From JBFHRB01 sp041591915 (GTDB taxonomy: Bacteria > Actinomycetota > Nitriliruptoria > Nitriliruptorales > Nitriliruptoraceae): 21,227 nt of DNA. A program made the position numbers and the translations under genes. Of the stretch, positions 15,082 through 21,227 are shown piece by piece (the stretch's first letter is position 1; every line of letters begins with the position of its first letter). The stretch spans positions 1-21,227 of the forward strand of contig JBFHRB010000019.1 of assembly GCA_041591915.1 (NCBI GenBank), given 5' to 3'. The notes below the pieces were generated by a model. That model did not search any database and was not told where the DNA came from. It saw nothing but the letters and a program-made list of their open reading frames with translations.

Positions 15082-15267
15082 TCAGAACTCGTCGACCTCG
15101 ACGACGGTCTCGCCGCCGTAGTAGCCGCAGTTGCCACACACGGTGTGCGGGCGGATCGGGCTCTTGCAGCGCTTGCACGTGGCGTAGGTCGGCTTGCTGA
15201 GCTTCAGCCACTGCGCCTTGCGCGAACGGGTGCGGCTGCGGCTCTTCTTCCGCTTCGGGACGGCCAT
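15082..15267 (-). CDS. rpmF: 50S ribosomal protein L32
   Basis: 61-residue large-subunit protein bL32. It begins MAVPKRKKSRSRTRSRKAQW, the standard basic start, and carries two CxxC pairs (C31/C34 and C44/C47) that bind one zinc, so it is the zinc-containing (C+) form. The ATG at 15267 has GAGGA 6-7 bases upstream. It lies 49 bases after the DUF177 gene and 16 bases before rnc, the common bacterial yceD-rpmF pairing with rnc attached. No paralogue lacking cysteines is in the window. Confidence 0.98.
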   Translation of the reverse strand: MAVPKRKKSRSRTRSRKAQWLKLSKPTYATCKRCKSPIRPHTVCGNCGYYGGETVVEVDEF

Positions 15268-15316
15268 CGGTCTTCCTCGTGTGGTGGGCGACGGTCACGT
15301 CGCCGGTGGTCTGGTG

Positions 15317-15826
15317 TCAGTCGTCGCCGAGCTTGAGCTCGGCGAGCTTGGCCCAACGGGCGTCGGGCGCGGCCTCCTCACGGTGGCCACAGTCGCCGTC
15401 GTTGCGGTTGGAGCCGCACGTCGGGCAGAGCCCCTGGCAGTCCGGTCGGCAGAGCTGCGCCACGGGGAGCTGCACGGCGAGCGCGTCGCGGACCAGGACA
15501 TCGAGAGCGATCGAATCGTCCGCGATCTCGTAGCCCTCCTCGGCCTCCTCGTGCCCGGCGGGCCGGTACAGCTCACCGACGGCGACGTCGTGGCTCGCAC
15601 GGACGGGGTCGAGGCAGCGGGCGCAGTCCTGGCGGAGGTCTGCCGCCACCTGTCCGCGAACGAGGATGCCCTCCACCACGGAGTCGAGGTGGAGGTCAAG
15701 GTCGATCGGCCCCGCGAGCGCCTCGGCGAGGGCGCCCCAGTCCTCGGCCGCCGTGGGCTCGAGGGTGGTGGTCACCCCGCGGGTCGCTCCCGGCTTGCCG
15801 ACCAGATCGCTGACGGCGATGCGCAC
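15317..15826 (-). CDS. DUF177 (YceD-family) metal-binding protein
   Basis: 169-residue DUF177/YceD protein. The family is almost always encoded directly upstream of rpmF and has been linked to 23S rRNA metabolism or accumulation in E. coli and plants. Seen here: a DCARCLDP motif (C68, C71), an acidic central stretch (about 92-105), the conserved IALDVLVRDALAVQLPVAQLC segment, and a C-terminal cluster C126, C130, C134, C137, C146 in the LCRPDCQGLCPTCG region that probably binds a metal. The start is GTG at 15826 with GAGGA 7 bases upstream. It is separated from the SepIVA-like gene by 220 bases containing a candidate promoter, so it probably begins the DUF177-rpmF-rnc-mutM transcription unit. 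The molecular role is not established. Confidence 0.92.
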   Translation of the reverse strand: MRIAVSDLVGKPGATRGVTTTLEPTAAEDWGALAEALAGPIDLDLHLDSVVEGILVRGQVAADLRQDCARCLDPVRASHDVAVGELYRPAGHEEAEEGYEIADDSIALDVLVRDALAVQLPVAQLCRPDCQGLCPTCGSNRNDGDCGHREEAAPDARWAKLAELKLGDD

Positions 15827-15959
15827 GGCAGACGTCCTCGTCGGGAGGTCGGGCTGGGATGGTGGGTGGTCGTGTCGGAACGGTGTGCGCGACGTGGGGC
15901 AGCCGGGAACCGCCAGAGGGGCGGGATGGGGCGCCGGAGATCACGCGGCACGGCTGAGC

Positions 15960-15979
15960 AGATTACCACAGGCGCCTGT
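15960..15979 (-). promoter_or_regulatory. extended -10 promoter with overlapping palindrome, upstream of the DUF177 gene
   Basis: On the minus strand, TAATCT (15960-15965) preceded by TGG gives an extended -10 element. No good -35 is visible. The perfect 12-bp palindrome ACAGGCGCCTGT (15968-15979) lies two bases upstream of the -10, where a bound repressor would block RNA polymerase. It would drive DUF177-rpmF-rnc-mutM with a leader of roughly 125 bases. The promoter call is inference. Confidence 0.35.
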
Positions 15980-16016
15980 TGGCTCGACTGCTCACCCTTG
16001 CGCGTTCACCGCGCGC

Positions 16017-16040
16017 ACAGGGGCCCGTACAGGGGCCCGT
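16017..16040. repeat. perfect tandem 12-mer after the SepIVA-like gene
   Basis: ACAGGGGCCCGT occurs twice head-to-tail (16017-16028 and 16029-16040), starting 7 bases after the minus-strand stop at 16047. Each unit holds the self-complementary GGGCCC, so the two copies can pair as a 6-bp stem with a 6-base loop. It may act as a terminator for the SepIVA-like gene. Confidence 0.6.
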
Positions 16041-16046
16041 GCGGGG

Positions 16047-16580
16047 CTACTCGTCCCAGTCGGCGAGGTCCTCGGCCAGCTCGTCGGTGTCGAGGCGTCC
16101 ACGCAGCTTCTCGCGGCCGCGCTCGACGGCGCCCAGGGTCTTGTGCAGCACGACCTCGAAGTTCGCGAGCTTGGCGTCCACGTAGTCCTCGGCCTCGAGG
16201 CGGATCTTGCGCGCCTGCTCCTGCGCCTCGCTGACGATCCGGTCCGCCTCCCGGTTGGCTGCCTGCACGACCTCGGTCTTGGCGATGAGGTTGGCGCGCT
16301 GCGCCTCGGCCTCCTCGACGATGCGGTTCGCCTCGGACTCGGCCTGCGCGATGAGGTCATCGCGCTCCTTGGCCACCCAGCGGGCCGCCTTGATCTCGTC
16401 GGGCAGGACCTTGCGCAGCTCGGTCAAGAGGCCCTCGACCTCGGCCTTGTTGAGCATGATCGAGGCGGACAACGGGACGGCCTTGGCCTCGCTCATCAGC
16501 TGCTCGAGCTGGGTGAGCTTGGCCTCGACGTCAAGCGGGACGGTGTTCGGCGCCGTCCATTGGCGCTCGCTTCCGCTCAT
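16047..16580 (-). CDS. SepIVA/DivIVA-like coiled-coil septation protein
   Basis: 177-residue soluble, highly charged protein. After a short N-terminal segment (LDVEAKLTQLEQLMSEAKAVPLS) it is almost entirely coiled coil, about residues 60-155, with repeated EAxxxAxRIVxEA patterns as in DivIVA-family proteins and ATP synthase b-like stalks. No membrane segment. Gene position (next to the DUF177-rnc-mutM-smc run) matches Rv2927c of Mycobacterium tuberculosis, named SepIVA, an essential septation and cell-wall-elongation regulator. I infer the same family from context and composition. The ATG at 16580 has GGAAGG about 10 bases upstream. It has its own flanking hairpins, so it may be a monocistronic unit between coaD and the DUF177 gene. 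Many coiled-coil proteins look alike, so orthology needs testing. Confidence 0.7.
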   Translation of the reverse strand: MSGSERQWTAPNTVPLDVEAKLTQLEQLMSEAKAVPLSASIMLNKAEVEGLLTELRKVLPDEIKAARWVAKERDDLIAQAESEANRIVEEAEAQRANLIAKTEVVQAANREADRIVSEAQEQARKIRLEAEDYVDAKLANFEVVLHKTLGAVERGREKLRGRLDTDELAEDLADWDE

Positions 16581-16655
16581 CTGCTGCGGGCCTTCCGTGC
16601 TGGGCTGACGCGTCGGCGGTCAACGCGGCCCGGTCGTGCTGCGAGCGTACCCAGA

Positions 16656-16673
16656 CCGCACGCACGTGTGCGG
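16656..16673. other. hairpin in the coaD/SepIVA-like gap
   Basis: CCGCAC (16656-16661) pairs with GTGCGG (16668-16673) around a 6-base loop. It is 40 bases past the coaD stop on the minus strand and upstream of the SepIVA-like gene. It may be a second termination hairpin or part of that gene's control region; a TACGCT -10-like hexamer (16644-16649, minus strand) follows it without a clear -35. Confidence 0.4.
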
Positions 16674-16683
16674 CAACCGCGAT

Positions 16684-16698
16684 GGCCGTCCGACGGCC
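16684..16698 (-). terminator. hairpin after coaD
   Basis: Perfect 6-bp stem GGCCGT (16684-16689) / ACGGCC (16693-16698) with a 3-base loop, 15 bases downstream of the coaD stop on the minus strand. A U-tract is absent. Position suggests it ends the rsmD-coaD transcript. Confidence 0.5.
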
Positions 16699-16713
16699 TC
16701 CGGAGCCGGCCGT

Positions 16714-17190
16714 TCAGGCGAACTTGTCACGCAGGGCGTCCGCGACGATCCCGGGCACGACGCCCTCGAGCGGGCCACCGAACCGCGCGACCTCCTTCAC
16801 GAGGGAGGACGACAGGTAGCTGTACTCCGGGCTGGTCGACATGAACAGCGTCTCCACGTCGCCCATGCGCTGGTTCATCTGCGCCATCTGGAGCTCGTAC
16901 TCGAAGTCGGACACGGCCCGCAGGCCCTTGCAGATGACCCCGATGTCGCGCTCGTTGCAGAAGTCGACGAGGAGGCCGGTGAAGCGGTCCGCCGACACGT
17001 TGCCGAGGTGCGCCGCGCACTTGGTGATGAGCTCGACGCGCTCGGGCCCGCTGAACAGCGGGCTCTTCGACGGGTTCTCGAGCACGGCCACGATGACCTG
17101 GTCGAACCGCGACGAGGCGCGCTCGATGATGTCCAGGTGGCCCATCGTGATGGGGTCGAAGCTTCCGGGTATCACGACCGGAACGGTCAC
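16714..17190 (-). CDS. coaD: phosphopantetheine adenylyltransferase
   Basis: 158-residue CoaD, which adenylylates 4'-phosphopantetheine to dephospho-CoA, the penultimate step of coenzyme A synthesis; the enzyme is a cytoplasmic hexamer. Motifs: nucleotide-binding PGSFDPITMGHLDII (8-22, with the T/HxGH signature at 15-18), K42, the KGLRAVSDFEYELQMAQMN segment (88-106, with R91) and SYLSSSLVKEVARFGG (124-139), equivalent to the ISSTxVRE motif. The start is GTG at 17190, with GAGGAG 5 bases upstream; the stop of rsmD overlaps it as GTGA (17187-17190), so the two are translationally coupled. A longer frame from 17277 lies over rsmD and adds a non-homologous leader. The rsmD-coaD pair is widely conserved. 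Confidence 0.97.
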   Translation of the reverse strand: MTVPVVIPGSFDPITMGHLDIIERASSRFDQVIVAVLENPSKSPLFSGPERVELITKCAAHLGNVSADRFTGLLVDFCNERDIGVICKGLRAVSDFEYELQMAQMNQRMGDVETLFMSTSPEYSYLSSSLVKEVARFGGPLEGVVPGIVADALRDKFA

Positions 17191-17747
17191 GACGGCTCCT
17201 CGCCGGCAGGGGTCGCCTCGTACAGGCGGACGGAACCGTAGTGGCGCTCGCGACCCGGAGTCAGACCGGCCGGCCACCGGGGCTCCTCGCTGTGTTCACC
17301 GAGCTCGAGCACGACGAGGCCGCCGTCGGCGACGGCACCGGCGAGGCTCGCGAGGACCTCGGCCAGCGACTCCGGCTCGATGTCGTACGGCGGGTCGAGG
17401 AGCACGATGTCGAAGCGCTCGCCGGCGAGGCGCTGCAGCGCGACCGTCACGTCGGCCGCCTCGACGCGTGCCCGCGGCGAGGTGTCCGTGTGGTCGAGGT
17501 TCTGGCGAAGGGCCTGCAGCGCACGTCGATCGCGCTCGACGAACGTGGCCGACGCCGCGCCACGCGAGAGCGCCTCGATCCCGAGGGCGCCGGAGCCGGC
17601 GAAGAGGTCGAGCACCCGCGCCCCCGGCAGCCGTGTCTGCAGGCTGGAGAACAGCGCCTCCTTCACCCGGTCCGTCGTCGGGCGCACCCGCCGGCCCTCG
17701 GGCGCGGTGAGCCGGTGCCCCTTGGCCGTCCCGGCGATGACGCGCAC
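17187..17747 (-). CDS. rsmD: 16S rRNA (guanine(966)-N(2))-methyltransferase RsmD
   Basis: 186-residue SAM-dependent methyltransferase that modifies G966 (E. coli numbering) of 16S rRNA on assembled small-subunit particles. Motifs: RPTTDRVKEALF (22-33), SAM-binding DLFAGSGALGIEALSRG (47-63), acidic E71 after the next strand, and catalytic DPPY (118-121). The start is GTG at 17747, directly abutting the TGA of the upstream cyclase/ATPase gene (TGAGTG). No Shine-Dalgarno is obvious, so translation probably depends on termination-reinitiation from the cyclase gene. Its own stop overlaps the coaD start. This arrangement links a signalling protein, rRNA methylation and CoA synthesis in one transcript. 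Confidence 0.97.
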   Translation of the reverse strand: MRVIAGTAKGHRLTAPEGRRVRPTTDRVKEALFSSLQTRLPGARVLDLFAGSGALGIEALSRGAASATFVERDRRALQALRQNLDHTDTSPRARVEAADVTVALQRLAGERFDIVLLDPPYDIEPESLAEVLASLAGAVADGGLVVLELGEHSEEPRWPAGLTPGRERHYGSVRLYEATPAGEEPS

Positions 17748-20387
17748 TCAGACGGCCAGCCGGTTGAGCGTCTCGTGCGCGAGCCACGTCGCGTCGCCGA
17801 GGTCGAGCCCCTGCCCATCGGCGAACGCGTCCGCGAACGCGATGGGCCCGAGCGCCTCGCGCGACTCCCGAAGGGCCCGCTCCTGGCCCCACGCGCGGGG
17901 CCCGGGGGGCGGCACCCGGAGCTCGCCGCGCAGCCGATCGGCCGCACCGAGCAGTTGGGCCGCGCGCCGGGCCTGCCCGTTCTCGACCGCCCAGCCGGCC
18001 ACGAACTCGATGCACTGGGCGGACCGCGCGAGATCACGGATGTGGGCGTACAGGTCGAGGGCGTCCCGCAGCAGCGGGACGGCCCGGAACCCGTTGCCCG
18101 TCACGATGTTGGCGAGGGCCAGTGCCTCGAGTGCCTCGGCGCGCGAACGCGGCACGTCCGCGTCCTCGGCGAGGGCGTGGGTCTCCGTGGCGATGCGCAC
18201 GGCCTCGTCGCGGGAGCCGTGCTCGAGCTCCCACGCGGCGTGGAGCAGCGACGCCTCCACGAACGACTGGGTGTCGTTGGTCGTGGACAGCGACCGCACG
18301 GCCTCGTCGATCAGCTTGCGCACCTCGTCGTGCTCGGCGGTCAGGTAGACCGCGTGCGCGAGGTGGTGGGCGGCGCGACCGATCAGGTGGCGGTCCTCGA
18401 TCGCCCGGCTCATGTCGACCGCGCGTTCGAGCAGCCGCTCACCCGGCCCGAGCTCGCCCGCCAGGGCCAGCAGGGCGCCACCGACGAGCAGGGCCTCGGC
18501 CTCGATGGCGTCGGGGATCCCGTCGTCGAGCGCGGCGACGATGCGCGCCATCAGCCGGTATCCCAGGTGGGGGTTGCGCACCGTCCAGTACAGGTGGAGG
18601 GCGGAGGCGAGGCCTGCGGCCTCCTCGGCGTGACCGGAGTCGAGGGCCCAGCCGACCGCGGCCTCGACGTTGTGCACGTCCGCATGGATGCGGCGCAGCC
18701 AGAGGTGCTGGTCGGGCCCGGTCAGGCCTGCCTCCGCCCGGCGGGCGACGAGCAGGTAGTGGCCGAGGTGGGCCTCGAGCGCGCGCTCGAGCTCGTCCTC
18801 GACGAGGTTGCGCCGGGCGTAGTGCCGGACGCTGCCGAGCATCCGGTAGCGCGTCTCGCCGGCGACCTGCAGCCGTTCGAGCAGGGATCGCTCCACTAGC
18901 TCGGCCACGGCGTCCAGGACCTCGACGTCGTCGACGTCGCCGCGCGCGCCCACGTGCTCGGCTGCCTCGAGCGAGAAGCTGTCGGTGAACACGCCGAGTC
19001 GGTTGAACACGGTCCGCTGCTCCTCGTCCAGCAGGCCGTAGCTCCAGCCGATCGCGTCGTCGAGCGTTCGGTGCCGGGCGGGTCCGGAGCGCCGGCCGCC
19101 GCGCAGGAGCTTGAACCGCTCGCTGTCGAGCTTGCGGTTGAGGTCCGCGACGCTGACGACGCGCGCCCGGGTGGCCGCCAGCTCGAGGGCCAGCGGCACG
19201 CCGTCGAGCTTGCGGGTCGCCTCGATGACGTCGACGTAGTTGTCCAGCGTGATGTCCCAGGTCGGACGTGCCTCACGGGCCCGCTCGACGAAGAGCTCGA
19301 CCGCGGGGTAGTTCTGCCAGTCCTCGAACGAGACCTCTGCCCGGTAGTTCGGGAACGGCAGGCCCTGGACGGGCCACGCGATCTCGCCCTCGACCTCCAG
19401 CGGGACCTGGCTGGTGGCGAGGAACGTCAGCGACGGACACCTGCGCAGGAGCGCCGCGATCGTCGTGGCCGCCTCCTCGACGACGTGCTCGCAGTTGTCG
19501 AGGATGAGCACGATCTCCTTCAGGCGCAGGTGGTCCCCGAGCTCGTCGAGCAGGTCGGAGTCGGAGGCGCGCCGGACGTTGAGCACCGAGGCCAGCGCCT
19601 CGTGGACGTCGTCGAACCCGTGCGCGTCCGTCAACGACACCAGCCAGACGCCGTCCCGGTGGTTGTCGAGCAGCTCGGCGCCGAGGTGCAGGGCGAGCCG
19701 CGTCTTGCCGACGCCGGTGGGCCCCACGAGCGTCACGAGGCTGCGCTCGATCACCATGTCGTGGAGGCGCTCGAGGTCGCGATCGCGACCGACCAGGCTC
19801 GACAGCTCGATGGGGAGGTTGTTCGGCGCCACCGACAGCGACTTGAGCGGCGGGAACTCGCTGGGCAGGTCCGGGTGGAGGACCTGGTAGATGGCCATCG
19901 GGCGATCGAGGTCCTTCAGCTCGTGCCGGCCCATGAACTCGTAGGTCACGTCGGGGAGCGGGTCGTCGCTCACGAGCGCGTGCGTCGCGCCCGAGATGAG
20001 GACCTGGCCGCCGTGGCCGCAGCTCATCAGGCGTGCGGTGCGGTTGACCTCGGCGCCGTGGTACGCGTCACCCTGGACCGCCGCGCGTCCGGTGTGCAGC
20101 CCGACCCGCGCCTTGATGTCGCCGACCACGCCCCAGTCCTCGGCCATGCAGGCCTGTTGCACCGCGATGGCCGCCTGGACCGCCCCGGCCGCGTCGGTGA
20201 ACACGGTGTAGACGCCGTCGCCGGTGCCCTCGACGAACCGCCCGCCGTGCCGCTCGTGGATCTCGAGGAGGAGTTCGAAGTGGCGCTCGAGGACCGTCGC
20301 CATGTCACGCGGGAACCGCTCCCAGAGGCGCGTGGAACCCTCGATGTCGCTGAACCAGAAGGTCACTTCGCCCGTTGGCGCGTTCAC
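17748..20387 (-). CDS. class III nucleotide cyclase / NB-ARC-like ATPase / TPR signalling protein
   Basis: Multi-domain protein of 879 residues. An N-terminal class III cyclase catalytic domain (about 5-175) has metal-binding D14 (FWFSDIEGST) and D57 (GTGDG) and the transition-state pair N115/R119 (VNRTAR). The substrate-selecting positions appear to be E53 (usually Lys in adenylate cyclases) and A108 (usually Asp), so base specificity is unclear. A P-loop ATPase of the AfsR/NB-ARC type follows, with Walker A GPTGVGKT (222-229), Walker B LILDN (D297) and a GVPLALELAA motif. Helical TPR-like repeats fill about 550-860. Mycobacterial relatives (Rv0386, Rv1358, Rv2488c) end in a LuxR HTH; none is visible here. 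GTG 20387 is chosen because GGGGGA lies 6 bases upstream; GTG codons at 20393 and 20417 are alternatives. It is 46 bases after recG and abuts rsmD. It probably senses an unknown ligand. Confidence 0.88.
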   Translation of the reverse strand: MNAPTGEVTFWFSDIEGSTRLWERFPRDMATVLERHFELLLEIHERHGGRFVEGTGDGVYTVFTDAAGAVQAAIAVQQACMAEDWGVVGDIKARVGLHTGRAAVQGDAYHGAEVNRTARLMSCGHGGQVLISGATHALVSDDPLPDVTYEFMGRHELKDLDRPMAIYQVLHPDLPSEFPPLKSLSVAPNNLPIELSSLVGRDRDLERLHDMVIERSLVTLVGPTGVGKTRLALHLGAELLDNHRDGVWLVSLTDAHGFDDVHEALASVLNVRRASDSDLLDELGDHLRLKEIVLILDNCEHVVEEAATTIAALLRRCPSLTFLATSQVPLEVEGEIAWPVQGLPFPNYRAEVSFEDWQNYPAVELFVERAREARPTWDITLDNYVDVIEATRKLDGVPLALELAATRARVVSVADLNRKLDSERFKLLRGGRRSGPARHRTLDDAIGWSYGLLDEEQRTVFNRLGVFTDSFSLEAAEHVGARGDVDDVEVLDAVAELVERSLLERLQVAGETRYRMLGSVRHYARRNLVEDELERALEAHLGHYLLVARRAEAGLTGPDQHLWLRRIHADVHNVEAAVGWALDSGHAEEAAGLASALHLYWTVRNPHLGYRLMARIVAALDDGIPDAIEAEALLVGGALLALAGELGPGERLLERAVDMSRAIEDRHLIGRAAHHLAHAVYLTAEHDEVRKLIDEAVRSLSTTNDTQSFVEASLLHAAWELEHGSRDEAVRIATETHALAEDADVPRSRAEALEALALANIVTGNGFRAVPLLRDALDLYAHIRDLARSAQCIEFVAGWAVENGQARRAAQLLGAADRLRGELRVPPPGPRAWGQERALRESREALGPIAFADAFADGQGLDLGDATWLAHETLNRLAV

Positions 20388-20433
20388 GTCCACTCCCCCG
20401 CGGGGTCCCGGACCCACATCATGGCCGACGGGA

Positions 20434-21227
<794 letters not shown>

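Noticed and set aside
15066..15137. Longer start for RNase III
   Set aside because: It would overlap rpmF and adds a low-complexity Ser/Arg/Ala leader; ATG 15065 gives normal family length.
13359..15200. Plus-strand open frame (about 613 codons) over mutM and rnc
   Set aside because: Shadow of well-supported minus-strand genes; no family resemblance.
17191..17277. Longer start for CoaD
   Set aside because: The leader lies over rsmD and lacks homology; the GTG at 17190 has an excellent ribosome site and the GTGA overlap.

Overview
The window looks like about 21 kb of chromosome from a high-GC Gram-positive actinobacterium. Reasons: very GC-rich DNA with strong third-position G/C bias, many GTG starts, an LPxTG cell-wall sorting signal, and a minus-strand gene order that resembles the actinobacterial neighbourhood recG / rsmD-coaD / sepIVA-like / DUF177 / rpmF / rnc / mutM / smc / ftsY / ffh known from Mycobacterium and relatives. 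I cannot name the class from sequence alone; a deep-branching, non-mycobacterial lineage is my inference.

Layout, left to right. (1) 1-4640 is an accessory carbohydrate/cell-surface block: a cytoplasmic GH42 beta-galactosidase (+), a convergent aldose-1-epimerase-like protein (-) sharing a candidate bidirectional terminator with it, and a divergent secreted, LPxTG-anchored esterase (+) with an N-terminal jelly-roll-like domain. (2) 4678-7457 holds the two SRP GTPases, ffh and ftsY, as direct neighbours (-). (3) 7569-8912 is a secreted lysyl oxidase-like copper enzyme (+) lying between ftsY and smc. (4) 8938-13013 is smc and a 61-residue coiled-coil protein (-), each preceded by a hairpin-rich gap of more than 300 bases. 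(5) 13395-17747 is a housekeeping run (-): an aberrant mutM/fpg homologue, rnc, rpmF, the DUF177 gene, a SepIVA/DivIVA-like coiled-coil gene, coaD and rsmD. (6) 17748-20387 is a class III nucleotide cyclase/NB-ARC-like ATPase/TPR protein (-) abutting rsmD. (7) The right edge is the C-terminal part of recG (-), whose 5' end is outside the window.

The minus-strand genes cover core functions: recombination repair (RecG), rRNA methylation (RsmD), CoA synthesis (CoaD), septation (SepIVA-like), ribosome biogenesis (L32, DUF177, RNase III), base-excision repair (MutM-like), chromosome condensation (SMC) and membrane protein targeting (FtsY, Ffh). The three plus-strand genes are sugar or cell-surface functions on the opposite strand, which suggests later insertion around an old core.

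The most unusual items are: a lysyl oxidase retaining the copper histidines and both lysine-tyrosylquinone precursor residues; an Fpg homologue lacking the catalytic N-terminal proline and several DNA-contact residues; a class III cyclase with non-standard substrate-selecting residues fused to a signalling ATPase with no HTH, translationally linked to rsmD; and structured intergenic DNA on both sides of the 61-residue gene, including a tRNA-Leu-like stretch and a pair of mutually exclusive hairpins. I found no CRISPR array, insertion sequence, rRNA or intact tRNA.
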